Positions 21,773 to 31,180 are shown, numbered from the stretch's first letter. The stretch is DNA of 64,000 nucleotides from Gelidibacter salicanalis (GCF_016469035.1 NZ_JAEHJZ010000036.1:72475-136474); one strand, 5' to 3'. Numbers and translations are program-made. Notes: generated by a model not told the origin, from the sequence alone.

Positions 21773-22068
21773 TTTGAAAAATATGGCAATTATATAAAAT
21801 TTTAGTGTTATCCAATCCTTAAAACTCCTCTCCTTAAGGGGCCTTTGAAATTGTTGAGCGTTGTTTTTCTTGGACTTCCTAAATGCCGGTGCTGCTTCTT
21901 TTTTTAAATTGATACAGATTCATTACGTAGTCACCTCCCGATTATTCCTCAGTTTTTTTTCAATTGTTAATAACCATTTGACAACAATATAAAGTCTCAA
22001 TCGAAAGATGTTGCTATATTTTCCATCTTTACACTTCACATACATTTATAATTATTAGCCTTATCCCA

Positions 22069-23343
22069 ATGGAAATTACCCACGTCTTAAAAAGAGATTT
22101 TAGCACAAAACCCTTTCACTTAGAAAAGATTACAGATGCAATATTAAAGGCCATGAGCGCTGCAAAACACGGTGTAGTCGAAGATGCGCAGCGCATTTCT
22201 GAGAACGTCCATAAAGCACTTTTAGAAAGAAAACGATTGGATGCCAATTATATTCCTACCGTGGAGGAGGTTCAGGATTTTGTGGAAACTAAATTAATGG
22301 AAAGCGGATTTTTTGATGTGGCCAAAGGGTATATCCTCTTCAGGAATCAACAGACCCAAAAACGGAAGCTGAACATATTCGAGAAGCGAATCAATTTAAA
22401 GCCTTATGAATATCCAGCACTCTATGAGTATGTTCCTGCAATACGACATTCCTATTGGATACATACCGAATTCAATTTTACAAGTGATATACAGGATTTC
22501 AAAACCCGACTTTCAGAAGTTGAGCGCAGTGCCATTAAAAATACCATGCTGGCCATATCACAGATTGAAGTGGCTGTTAAGAGTTTTTGGGGCGACATTT
22601 ATCACAGGATGCCAAAACCAGAGATTGGTTCAGTAGGTGCCACTTTTGCGGAAAGCGAGGTGCGCCATCACGATGCCTATTCCCATTTACTCGAAATATT
22701 AGGTCTCAACGAAGAGTTTAAGGACCTAAAGAAAAAGCCGGCCATCATGATGCGGATTCAGTATTTGGAAACTGCTCTTAAAAATGCCAAAAGTGAGGAT
22801 CATAAGGAGTATGCCGAATCTATTCTCTTGTTTTCCCTTTTTATAGAACACGTGTCGCTATTCTCACAATTTCTGATCATTATGGCATTCAACAAGCATA
22901 AAAATATGCTTAAAGGCATTTCAAATGTTGTAGAGGCCACATCCAAGGAAGAGCAAATCCATGGTGATTTTGGAATTGATATTATCAAAATCATCAAACA
23001 AGAAAACCCAGAATGGTTTGATGAAAGTTACAATGGCATGATCCAAGAAGTATGTCGAGAAGCCTTTACCTCTGAAAGTAGGATCGTCGATTGGATTTTT
23101 GAGGAAGGAGAATTGGACTTCTTGCCTAAGAATGTGGTCAATGAATTTATTAAAAACCGCTTCAACAATTCTCTTGAAAGTATAGGGATTGAAAAAATAT
23201 TTGAGATAGACGAAACCCTATTGGCACAAACCGAATGGTTTGACGATGAGATTATTGGCACCAAACATGGCGACTTCTTCGTCAAACGCTCTATCAACTA
23301 CAGTAAAAGAACCCAAAGTATAACCAGTGATGACCTATTTTAA
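22069..23343 (+). CDS. nrdB: Class I ribonucleotide reductase small subunit with N-terminal ATP-cone
   Basis: Makes the oxidant needed for deoxyribonucleotide synthesis. Residues 1-95 are an ATP-cone (VLKRDF, FHLEKITDAILKAM), which is normally found on the large subunit. The ferritin-like domain follows with all six expected metal ligands: E167, E197, H200, E260, E295 and H298. A tyrosine, Y204, occupies the radical position. ATP-cones on NrdB have been shown experimentally in Leeuwenhoekiella blandensis, where the subunit uses a dimanganese centre and dATP binding controls oligomerisation. This protein has the same layout. nrdA starts immediately after its stop codon. Confidence 0.95.
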   Translation: MEITHVLKRDFSTKPFHLEKITDAILKAMSAAKHGVVEDAQRISENVHKALLERKRLDANYIPTVEEVQDFVETKLMESGFFDVAKGYILFRNQQTQKRKLNIFEKRINLKPYEYPALYEYVPAIRHSYWIHTEFNFTSDIQDFKTRLSEVERSAIKNTMLAISQIEVAVKSFWGDIYHRMPKPEIGSVGATFAESEVRHHDAYSHLLEILGLNEEFKDLKKKPAIMMRIQYLETALKNAKSEDHKEYAESILLFSLFIEHVSLFSQFLIIMAFNKHKNMLKGISNVVEATSKEEQIHGDFGIDIIKIIKQENPEWFDESYNGMIQEVCREAFTSESRIVDWIFEEGELDFLPKNVVNEFIKNRFNNSLESIGIEKIFEIDETLLAQTEWFDDEIIGTKHGDFFVKRSINYSKRTQSITSDDLF

Positions 23344-25134
23344 ATGAACGAACAAAATCTAACTCTCGACACACAGACTTCAAAAACAATTTCCGAAACT
23401 GACAACCTTGTAAACGCTCGAAAAGAAGCGCTCCATCAAACGGAAAAAAATGAACCCCAAGGCTTCAAATGGCTTAATGAGCATAGCCGTAACTTTTTGG
23501 CGTCAGGTTATCTGTCACCAGGCGTAGCTGCAGAGGTGCGCATCCGTGAAATAGCAGATAGAGCTGAACACATCTTGGGAATCCCAGGGTATTCAGATAA
23601 GTTTTACAACTATATGTCTGAAGGTTACTACTCATTAGCATCTCCTGTTTGGTCAAATTTCGGAAAAGAAAGAGGCCTTCCCATCAGTTGTTTCGGGTCG
23701 CATATTGGTGATGATATGGGCAACATCCTCTACACCCAATCTGAAGTGGGAATGATGTCTAAACTTGGGGGAGGAACCTCAGGGTATTTTGGAAAGATTC
23801 GCCATCGTGGGGCGGAAGTAAAAAACAACGGGCAGGCTTCCGGTGCGGTCCATATTATGCAATTGTTTGAATCTATGGTGGACGTTGTGAGTCAAGGATC
23901 TGTAAGGCGTGGCCGTTTTTCACCGTATTTACCGGTCGAACATCCAGATATCATGGAGTTTTTGGAAATCGGTACAGAAGGAAATCCTATTCAGGAGCTC
24001 ACCCATGGTGTAACGGTAACCAACCAATGGATGCAGGAGATGATAGATGGCGATGAAAAAAAGCGTGCTATTTGGGCAAAAGTACTACAGCGAAGAGGGG
24101 AAATGGGTTACCCATATATTTTCTTTAAAGACAATGCCAATAATTCTGCCGCAGATGTTTACAAGGATAAAAACCTACAAATTTATGCTAGTAACCTCTG
24201 TACCGAAATAATGTTGCCATCAAATGACGACTGGTCTTTTGTATGCGTTCTGTCTTCGGTTAATTTATTGCATTATGATAAATGGAAGAATACTGACGCG
24301 GTTGAAACCATGGTCTATTTCTTAGATGCCGTTATTACCGAGTTCATTGATAAACTAGAAGCCTACCGCGACTCTGATCGCCGAGAAGACAGGCAAACCT
24401 TCCTGTTTATGGAACGCGCCTATAACTTTGCCAAGGACAATCGTGCTTTAGGACTTGGCGTTTTGGGATGGCATTCGTTATTACAATCTAAAATGCTTCC
24501 TTTAAACAGTCAAAAAGCATATGATTTAAACAGTGAGATATTTAAAGTGATCCAAGAAAAATCATATAAAGCCTCTGAAGAATTGGCTGAAAAATTTGGT
24601 GAACCCACAGTTCTCAAGGGTTACGGAAGACGTAATGCCACCTTAAACGCGATTGCTCCAACCACGTCATCGGCTTTCATTTTAGGACAGGTATCACAAG
24701 GCATTGAACCTGTCTGGTCTAATGTGTATGTAAAAGATATCGCCAAGATAAAGACGACCATTAAAAATCCATTCTTAGAGAAACTGCTTGAAGAGAAAGG
24801 TATGAATACATTAGAAGTATGGAGAGACATTCGTGATTACGACGGTTCCGTCCAGCATCTTGATTTCTTGACTGAAGAAGAGAAAGATGTTTTTAAAACC
24901 TATTCAGAAATCGATCAATTAGATTTGATTTACCAAGCGGCTAACCGTCAAAATCATATTGATCAAGGCCAGTCGGTAAATATTATAGTTCATCCAGATA
25001 TGCCAGTTAAGGAGATCAATAAAATTCACGTTACCGCATGGAAACTCGGATTGAAATCTCTCTATTACCAACATAGTATGAATGCCGCCCAAAAGTTTGC
25101 CCAGAAAAAAGACTGTGCCAGTTGTGAGGCATAA
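23344..25134 (+). CDS. nrdA: Class I ribonucleotide reductase large subunit without ATP-cone
   Basis: Catalytic subunit that reduces ribonucleoside diphosphates. The 596-residue protein lacks an N-terminal ATP-cone; the family barrel starts within the first 50 residues. Active-site cysteines are C116 (PISCFGSH), C286 in the NLCTEI loop with N284 and E288, and C301 (FVCVLSS). The C-terminal swinging tail ends DCASCEA with the CxxC pair that is re-reduced by thioredoxin. The start codon abuts the nrdB stop (TAA-ATG), so translation is coupled. Allosteric on/off control is expected to reside in the NrdB cone. A terminator follows 43 bases after the stop. Confidence 0.97.
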   Translation: MNEQNLTLDTQTSKTISETDNLVNARKEALHQTEKNEPQGFKWLNEHSRNFLASGYLSPGVAAEVRIREIADRAEHILGIPGYSDKFYNYMSEGYYSLASPVWSNFGKERGLPISCFGSHIGDDMGNILYTQSEVGMMSKLGGGTSGYFGKIRHRGAEVKNNGQASGAVHIMQLFESMVDVVSQGSVRRGRFSPYLPVEHPDIMEFLEIGTEGNPIQELTHGVTVTNQWMQEMIDGDEKKRAIWAKVLQRRGEMGYPYIFFKDNANNSAADVYKDKNLQIYASNLCTEIMLPSNDDWSFVCVLSSVNLLHYDKWKNTDAVETMVYFLDAVITEFIDKLEAYRDSDRREDRQTFLFMERAYNFAKDNRALGLGVLGWHSLLQSKMLPLNSQKAYDLNSEIFKVIQEKSYKASEELAEKFGEPTVLKGYGRRNATLNAIAPTTSSAFILGQVSQGIEPVWSNVYVKDIAKIKTTIKNPFLEKLLEEKGMNTLEVWRDIRDYDGSVQHLDFLTEEEKDVFKTYSEIDQLDLIYQAANRQNHIDQGQSVNIIVHPDMPVKEINKIHVTAWKLGLKSLYYQHSMNAAQKFAQKKDCASCEA

Positions 25135-25177
25135 GTTTTAGCTTAGAAACATTCATTACTAATTTCGGAAATAAAAT

Positions 25178-25217
25178 AAAGAACAGGTCACACTTAGTTG
25201 TCCTGTTCTTTTTGTTT
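25178..25217 (+). terminator. Rho-independent terminator after nrdA
   Basis: AAAGAACAGG (25178-25187) pairs with CCTGTTCTTT (25202-25211) around a 14-base loop, followed by TTTTGTTTT. It ends the nrdBA transcript. Confidence 0.85.
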
Positions 25218-25405
25218 TATGGCATCTGAACGGGAGATTGAGCTTTATAAAAAATAAGTTAATTCATGAGAATGCTGGTAACGGGTGATAAGCATTCTGG
25301 AAGACATCGCGCTATTCTCTTGACAACATTTATAAGCATTCCGATATAGCGGACGCTGTTCACAATTTTGACTCCGTAATGAATTGTTACTGCCCGGCTG
25401 GAATA

Positions 25406-25437
25406 CTGTTGGTGGAAAACACCAACAGCGGCGTAAG
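25406..25437. repeat. Palindromic hairpin repeat, copy 1
   Basis: CTGTTGGTG and CACCAACAG form a perfect 9-base stem around GAAAA, followed by CGGCGTAAG. The same unit, in either orientation, recurs at 26772, 26814, 26867, 27023 and, decayed, at 27434. It lies between the convergent nrdA and methyltransferase genes. Confidence 0.85.
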
Positions 25438-25515
25438 TGCAACAACTTATCAGCAGATAAAACTCGAGAATCGACTAAAGCATACCAGACACTAACCCTA
25501 ATATTTTATAGATTG

Positions 25516-26184
25516 TCATTTTACCTGTGTTTTAAATATTACAGAAATAGGAATGGCATCTTGATTGTTAACTTCAATGATTGCATTTACAATTAAGCCA
25601 GCTTCCTGAAAATCGAGGAGCCAACGTTCAAACGTTCGGGCATACCATGGGTGTCCGTCCAAAAAGCTTCCTGGTAATCCTTTCCATGAATCGGCTATCC
25701 ACTGCGATGTGTATGGCAATTGATTTTGAGTCAAATAGAGGGGATGCAAGGTTTGAATGATAATCTCTCCGTTAAAAATTAAACTGTTTTTCAATTGTTT
25801 TAAAAGTGAAATCAGCTCTTTATTTTGGTAAAGACAGAAATTAAACACGGCAGCATCAAAAGGGGCTTTGGGAATTAATTTGCCCTCTACAAGGTCTTCA
25901 TAACTGATGTGATGATAGGCTTCCTTTCCCTTTTTTTTAGCGTTTTCTAAAAGTGAAACTGTGGCGTCAATGCCTGTGCCGCTTTTTCCCATTTCGGTGA
26001 TTGCTCTGGTTAGCCAACCTTCACCACAACCAATATCTACAATTTTTTTAGCTTCAGATGCTTTTAAAACAGAAACGATAGCTTCATTGGTGAATTTTCG
26101 AGAAGCTATTTCTTGTTTATCCATAACATGTATCCATTGTTCAGCATTAATTTCCCAAGATGTTTTGATCTTATTTTCTTTCAT
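25516..26184 (-). CDS. SAM-dependent class I methyltransferase
   Basis: I start it at the ATG at 26184 (222 residues), because the longer frame to 26313 adds a leader with no homology pattern. The SAM-binding motif I is VDIGCGEGWLTRAI (about residues 50-63), with GIDAT in the next strand and FDAAVFNFCL as post-motif. It looks like a methyltransferase type 11/25 family member of unknown substrate. It converges with nrdA, and hairpin repeats flank it on both sides. Confidence 0.85.
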   Translation of the reverse strand: MKENKIKTSWEINAEQWIHVMDKQEIASRKFTNEAIVSVLKASEAKKIVDIGCGEGWLTRAITEMGKSGTGIDATVSLLENAKKKGKEAYHHISYEDLVEGKLIPKAPFDAAVFNFCLYQNKELISLLKQLKNSLIFNGEIIIQTLHPLYLTQNQLPYTSQWIADSWKGLPGSFLDGHPWYARTFERWLLDFQEAGLIVNAIIEVNNQDAIPISVIFKTQVK

Positions 26185-26749
26185 AATAAATTTTATTGCA
26201 TATCCGTTTTTTGTCCTACTGTAAAAAAATCTTCGAACATCTCCATAACCAGCGGGAAACAAAAATAAGCGTATGGAAAAATTATCCCGCAGATTTACGC
26301 TGAACAAAAACAAATATTTGATTTTTTTGATTAAATATCAGCAGTGTCCGGTGAAAGAAGTAAAAAGTTTGCAAACTCCATAAAAGCATGACCCGTTTCG
26401 AGATCTTAAAAAATGACACTTTTTTTTAAAACCAATTTACTAAGAGTGATTGGGCAAATTTAATTTAGAATAACTATTGTTTATCAGTTAGTTATAATCA
26501 AATCTTTGTTCTTTATTCTATAAGCGCAGCGGTCTTAATTCTTTATCGGACATAATAATTAAATATACATATTATTATAATGACTCAATTTATATAATTA
26601 TGATGTTTTACTAATCAGATTCAAAAAAAGCATCACCTACAACACCTATTTGAAGTATAGCCACATCAAAATTTAATTTTTGATAAAAAATCCAACAACT
26701 CGAGACAATCACTTTTCTGTTTATAAAATCATCATTTGAAGAATTTTGG
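26185..26749. other. AT-rich spacer upstream of the methyltransferase
   Basis: About 560 bases containing the presumed promoter of the methyltransferase gene. I see no convincing coding frame, RNA gene or named repeat here. Confidence 0.55.
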
Positions 26750-26803
26750 CCATTGTTGGTGTTTGGGAATACTGTTGGTGGAAAACACCAACAGCGGCGT
26801 AAG
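26750..26803. repeat. Palindromic hairpin repeat, copy 2 with an adjoining half copy
   Basis: A half unit, CCATTGTTGGTGTTT, at 26750-26764 is followed directly by a full unit: CTGTTGGTG (26772-26780), loop GAAAA, CACCAACAG (26786-26794) and tail CGGCGTAAG (26795-26803). The full unit is identical to copy 1, including GGAATA just before it, which also precedes copy 1. The shared flank shows that the repeat unit is longer than the hairpin. Confidence 0.85.
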
Positions 26804-26810
26804 AGTTTTG

Positions 26811-26838
26811 GCCATTGTTGGTGTTTTTCACCAACAAT
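26811..26838. repeat. Palindromic hairpin repeat, copy 3 (opposite orientation)
   Basis: GCC then ATTGTTGGTG (26814-26823), loop TTTTT, CACCAACAAT (26829-26838): a perfect 10-base stem in the orientation opposite to copies 1 and 2. Confidence 0.85.
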
Positions 26839-26863
26839 TTTCACTTAACTGTAGGGTACATTC

Positions 26864-26891
26864 GCCATTGTTGGTGTTTTTCACCAACAAT
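26864..26891. repeat. Palindromic hairpin repeat, copy 4
   Basis: GCC then ATTGTTGGTG (26867-26876), loop TTTTT, CACCAACAAT (26882-26891). It repeats copy 3 exactly, 53 bases further on. Both are followed by a short stretch containing ACTTAA. Confidence 0.85.
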
Positions 26892-27022
26892 CTTGACTTA
26901 ATCTTAGAATACAAAAAGAGCCATTCAATCACTGCTGTTTGGAACCAATTATTTCTCGAAAACAAAACAAAGAGTACTTCAACTAAAAAACGGTTATAGA
27001 TCAAATAAAGGAGTTGGAAAAG

Positions 27023-27054
27023 CTGTTGGTGGAAAACATCAACATCGGCGTAAG
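27023..27054. repeat. Palindromic hairpin repeat, copy 5 (mutated arm)
   Basis: CTGTTGGTG (27023-27031), loop GAAAA, CATCAACAT (27037-27045), tail CGGCGTAAG (27046-27054). The right arm differs from copies 1 and 2 by two bases, but the tail is unchanged. Confidence 0.8.
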
Positions 27055-27082
27055 AGTTAAATATTTTTCGTATATTAATTCT

Positions 27083-27244
27083 ATGAACATTCCAAGCGAA
27101 GCATACGAGATAATTATTGCAGTCATTTTAATTTCTGTTGCAATGACTTTTGTAAGTTACTTAACCAAGCGTAGCAGAAATTTCAGAAGCAGTAGAAATA
27201 AAAGGGCGAGGAAGCAGGATCAACCTTTTGATATTGATTTATAA
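27083..27244 (+). CDS. Possible small single-pass membrane protein
   Basis: A 53-codon frame starting at the ATG at 27083. It encodes a hydrophobic segment (about residues 10-27, IIIAVILISVAMTFVSYL) followed by a strongly basic stretch with many Arg, Lys and Ser residues and an acidic end (DIDL). This arrangement suits a small inner-membrane protein with a cytoplasmic basic tail. The frame opens further upstream into hairpin repeat copy 5, which is unlikely to be coding. No family is recognised, and chance cannot be excluded. Confidence 0.35.
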   Translation: MNIPSEAYEIIIAVILISVAMTFVSYLTKRSRNFRSSRNKRARKQDQPFDIDL

Positions 27245-27919
27245 TTTTTATCCAATCATTAATATTCTTCTCTATGGCCTGTTTTCTCACTCCCCTGCTA
27301 TGGCCTATGTTCCAGTTTCCTATCACGAGCTAAGCCCCCAAAACAAAGCTGGAGGTAAACCCTCAAGCACCCTAACCCTCAAAAGGCAACAAAAACTTTT
27401 TACATTTTTTAAAAAGTGCCCTTTCTATATTTAGCCATTGTTCTTGTTTTCTATCAACAATTTTTGCTTAACCTCACAAATACCCAGTACTTTAGCCCCC
27501 AGACTGGTCGAAGCCCTTGTGTCATTTAGATGAACAAATAGTAATTCAATCAAATATTGTTCAACTTTTAGATGGTTCTATTTCCATTCTTTTTGATCAT
27601 CCCAGATTACTTCATATAACTGCACAACCATCGAGGACATCGAATCAGAATTTTTAATCTCCCTATCAAACCTTAGTCTAAAAAGATTAATTTTTTTCAG
27701 AACTTAAAAAATAATTTTCACAATAAACAACTGTAATATAGATACTTATAAAGTGTGTTTTATATATTTATAATATCCCCGAACAATTCCCCCTGATCAT
27801 ATAATTTTGTTTTTAAAATAAAAATATCATTGAGATGTCGCTATTTAATAGCTTAAAGTTCATTACAAATTCAAATACTATTAGCGATTATTTTTCAAAA
27901 ACTAGTCAAAATCTTAAGT
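27245..27919. other. Spacer with a decayed hairpin repeat
   Basis: The stretch holds a degenerate copy of the hairpin unit at 27434-27461 (GCCATTGTTCTTG then ATCAACAAT) and otherwise AT-rich sequence. Short open frames here lack start signals or recognisable content. Confidence 0.5.
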
Positions 27920-28827
27920 ATGAAATTCAGGGTATCAATTATTTTCTCGTTCATATTATTAATTACAGTTTTTATGACAACAGATGGAAAAGCACAAGAT
28001 CAAGAGAAAACTCCTGAAGAAATAAAACTCGAACAAGAAGCGGTAATTGCAGCGTTAAAAGACCAAATCGCGCAATCAGAATTAGCTGCGGCTCAAGCTT
28101 ACAATACTATTCAAACTTCAATAGCCGCAGCAAATGAAAAAGCTAAATCCGAGAGTGAAAAGGCAAAATCTGAAGCACAAGCAGCTGCAATCACTGCTAA
28201 AAGAGAACTTTTTAAGGGACCTGAAGTTAATTCATTAGAGGGTAATATTACAAGTAGTGGTGATTTTATTGAGAGCAACATATTGTCACTTCGAAGTTTA
28301 AACATCGCCTTTGAACAGTTATATAAAAAACTCAATGATGATGATTTCTTTCACAATAAAACGCTGCAATTTGTTATATACGATGACGTCGGTATACAAG
28401 GGCTGGAATAGTTTGTTGCATTTAAAATGGATCTGGAGGTCTTGTCCAAAACCTTTAAAAAGGCCAATCAGGATGCTATAACGGTTCCGAAACCACCATT
28501 TGATTATCAGTCGGAACCCGAAACTCTTACTGACCCACTCTTGGCGGGTTACGTAGCAACAGGTATTTTAAAAACAGTTGTCAATTTGGTGTCACTTTTC
28601 AAAACTGATACCGATTTTAAAAATTTTGATGTCGCTACAGACGACTCAGAAATTATAGCAGCATTTAAAAATAGCTTGATAAAAAATAAAAACTGGAAGG
28701 TTTTCTCTCCTGCTATATTTCCAATAAATACCGTAAAAAACAATTCAGAATCATATGTGACTGGCCTAAACAATGAATTACTGGCACAAGTTGCTATAGC
28801 TAAAATCCATTTAAAAAACTTTGATTT
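27920..28827 (+). pseudogene. Secreted coiled-coil protein gene, broken by a stop and by an IS
   Basis: One reading frame runs from 27920 to the IS boundary. It encodes a signal peptide (residues 1-25, ending GKAQ), an Ala/Lys/Glu-rich coiled coil (about 30-95, with EKAKSESEKAKSEAQAAAI) and a helical domain. An in-frame TAG at 28409-28411 interrupts it; the same frame continues (FVAFK, then an internal ATG at 28427) for about 134 more codons until it enters the IS4-type element at 28828. The codons to 28858 are IS sequence. The original C-terminus is lost. A 47-codon open frame just after the IS (30037-30180) could be the remainder, but this is weak. No known family was recognised. Confidence 0.6.
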
Positions 28828-30037
28828 AGCACATGACAAAAATATATATATCCATTAATAAATCAATAAAATAGCTGGTCAGACATTTGCATAAAAGACT
28901 CATGTCCATTACATTATAAGATTATTACCACATAATTTTCTATTGAAGAACACCAGTCCTAAAGATAAAGGTACACTGTTAATTTCGGTTTTACAAGGCC
29001 ATTTTAAGGGAGAATTCAATTTGGCCAGGTTCAAGCCCATTTGTTTATTTATAACTGCCCTGTGCAAGGTAAAGAGAATTAATTATGACAGACTGGCCTC
29101 CGAATTCGATACCGAAGTAGATAAGGGCAGTTCTTATAGAAGGATACAAAGATTCATGAAGGAGTTTGATTTCCCCATGAAGCTGGTTTCATCACTGATA
29201 TTCAATTTGTTGCCCGTAAGAACTAATTTGGTTTTGGTGCTGGACAGGACCAACTGGAAGTTCGGAACCAAGAACATCAACATTTTAATGCTGGGAATCA
29301 GTTATAAAAATGTTGCATTTCCCTTGATGTTTAAAATGTTGGATAAGCGGGGAAATTCCGATACGCAAGAACGAATCGATCTGGTCAGGCAATATGTAGA
29401 ATGGTTTGGAAAACAAAGCATAGATTGTTTGCTGGCCGATAGAGAGTTTGTTGGGGACAAATGGCTGGAATTTTTAAATGAGAACAATATTAGATATTAC
29501 ATTGGGCTCAGGAATAATTTCAAAATTTATTCTTATCAAAAACAAAAAGAGATTAAAGCGTTCTGGCTGTTCAACAATTTAAGAATTGGCGAGTTTTATC
29601 ACTATCCAAAAATCGTATCACTCCATGGCCAGAAATGTTATCTAACCGGAAGTAAAACTTTTGACAGAGATGGTAAAATGGAATTCCTGATCATCGTCTC
29701 ATTCAATAAACCCGAGATGGCAATGGTTCATTACAAGCAGAGATGGCAAATAGAAACACTTTTTAGGGGACTGAAAAGTAGTGGTTTCAATATTGGGGAC
29801 ACCCATGTAACCGATTTGGACAGGTTGGAAAAACTCTTCCTGTTAACATAATTGCTTTTGTCTGGTGTTACAAAATCGGTGACTTTGTGGATCAGAACGT
29901 AAAAAAAATAACAATAAAAAAACATGGACGAAGAGCTGTGAGCATATTCAAAATATGGATTGGATTGTTTGTAAAAATTCCTATTAACGGGCAATAAGCC
30001 GCTAGAATTCAGCCTCTTTAGTTTTTTGTCATGTACT
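28828..30037 (+). mobile_element. IS4-family insertion sequence, copy A
   Basis: About 1.21 kb. The left end AGCACATGACAAA (28828-28840) and right end TTTGTCATGTACT (30025-30037) are inverted repeats with one mismatch. The same ends bound copy B (56539-57762), and the right end also occurs alone at 19543. The element carries one frameshifted transposase gene. It has landed in the coiled-coil gene. No clear direct repeat was identified at its edges. Confidence 0.8.
28943..29997 (+). pseudogene. IS4-family transposase, frameshifted near the 3' end
   Basis: The first 302 codons (TTG start) are open and contain the DDE residues: D in LVLDRTNWKFG, D in LLADREFVG, and the IS4 signature Y-2-R-3-E-6-K in YKQRWQIETLFRGLK. 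The frame closes early at 29849-29851. A shift of one base restores about 48 more codons (IIAFVWCYKIGDF and onward to KKHGRRAVSIF), which match the C-terminus of copy B, ending at 29997. The break is thus a single-base indel near 29848. The protein may be inactive, although the catalytic core is complete. Confidence 0.85.
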
Positions 30038-30247
30038 TAAAAAAAGTATACAAAATAAACTCAATAACAGACCCAGTCAAGTTTAGAACAAAACTTTATC
30101 TAATTTTTTCTGTCCAAAATGCCTTGAAAAAGACTAGGTTTTTTGGAAGCAAAAAATTAAATTGCATCATAACCAATTAGCACCCTTTGTTGCGTTAAGA
30201 CCTAGAATGCGCCAAGGATACTATAACTTTTATTAAATCCAAACACT

Positions 30248-30769
30248 ATGAAATTGAAATTTAAATACTCACAATTTTTATTGTTTTGTCTTACTTTAGT
30301 GAGTCCCTTTAGTTATGCACAACAAATTGATGAACAAAAAAGAACAAAATCTCAAACTCACACCGGTAAACATCATCTTGCTATATTCAATGGCGCCACA
30401 ACAAATTTTACCCACCAATCAACATCATATACCCTTGGATTAGATTACGAATACAGAGTTTCCAAACTCATTGGACTGGGTGTTCTAGGAGAGCTTATTC
30501 TAGCGGAATCAGAAGAAATTCTGGCAGGGGTTGCGGCATTTGTTCATCCTTATAAAGGACTAAAATTTATTACGGCACCCTTAGTTGCCTTTGCGGAGGA
30601 ACATACTGCCACAGGACATGAGGCTAAAAAGGAGGCTAGTTTTTTATTTCGGATAGGCGTGGGTTATGACTTTCATATTTGGAAGTTATCCTATGGACCA
30701 GCTGTCAATTTTGATTTTGGCAAAACTGAGGCAGTTAATTATGGTTTAGCAATTGGCTATGGATTTTAG
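30248..30769 (+). CDS. Small outer-membrane beta-barrel protein
   Basis: A 173-residue protein with a signal peptide (residues 1-24, ending FSYAQ) and alternating hydrophobic strands typical of an eight-stranded barrel: LGLDYEYRVSKLIGLGVLGEL, FRIGVGYDF and a final AIGYGF with terminal phenylalanine, the usual C-terminal outer-membrane signal. No enzymatic motif is seen. It stands alone between the IS4-type element and an IS5 remnant. Function unknown. Confidence 0.75.
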   Translation: MKLKFKYSQFLLFCLTLVSPFSYAQQIDEQKRTKSQTHTGKHHLAIFNGATTNFTHQSTSYTLGLDYEYRVSKLIGLGVLGELILAESEEILAGVAAFVHPYKGLKFITAPLVAFAEEHTATGHEAKKEASFLFRIGVGYDFHIWKLSYGPAVNFDFGKTEAVNYGLAIGYGF

Positions 30770-30799
30770 GCGCTCGTTTCAATCAAATTCCCCAAAGCT

Positions 30800-31060
30800 A
30801 GCCCAACATGTGGCAACTTTACAGATTAGAAAAAGAGCATCAACTTAAGACACCAAAAAGGTGTTCTAAATGTAGCGATAAAAAACATCCTTGAGCACAA
30901 CGCCAGTTTTTGTCTCATCGGAGAAAAAAGATTGAATTGTAAGCCTCTATAAGGACAATCTCCACCCGATTGTTAGTGACAAGGAGGCCAAGATTATTGA
31001 GTCAGGTGCTAAGGTCAACGAGTATCAAAGAGAGAAATTTAGGACCCACTAGAACAAAGT
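30800..31060 (+). pseudogene. Remnant of an IS5/IS1182-type transposase
   Basis: No long frame survives, but at 30936-31022 the translation IVSLYKDNLHPIV then SDKEAKIIESGAKVNE matches the well-known transposase segment of the pattern RIVSL-(4)-PHVRPIVRGK-(6)-EFGAK. Stops and frameshifts surround it. The flanks from 30800 may be further decayed parts. Confidence 0.6.
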
Positions 31061-31180
31061 AAAATTGTCCATGAATTTAACGTAAGGGCATTTTGTTTTG
31101 TATCAGTATAGTCAAATCAGGCTTACTTATGATAGAGCCGAAACAATTTATTTATAGATGATTAGAGGTGTTTTTTAATT

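Noticed and set aside
21960-22060. NrdR-box-like sequence and promoter upstream of nrdB
   Set aside because: An imperfect ACAATATAAAGT-like stretch and a TATATTTT exist, but neither is a clear pair of NrdR boxes or a full -33/-7 promoter.
26750-27461. Integron attC sites, suggested by ACTTAAC near hairpin copy 3
   Set aside because: Only one copy has a sequence fitting the attC box, the matching GTTRRRY box is absent, no cassette genes are bounded by the hairpins and no integrase is present. Dispersed palindromic repeats explain the data better.
25406-27461. CRISPR array
   Set aside because: Repeat units occur in both orientations with irregular spacing from 42 bases to more than 1 kb, and no cas gene is present.
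30037-30180. A 47-codon frame right after IS copy A as the missing C-terminus of the coiled-coil gene
   Set aside because: Possible but unsupported: no sequence continuity or direct repeat can be shown, and a frame of this length in AT-rich DNA may occur by chance.
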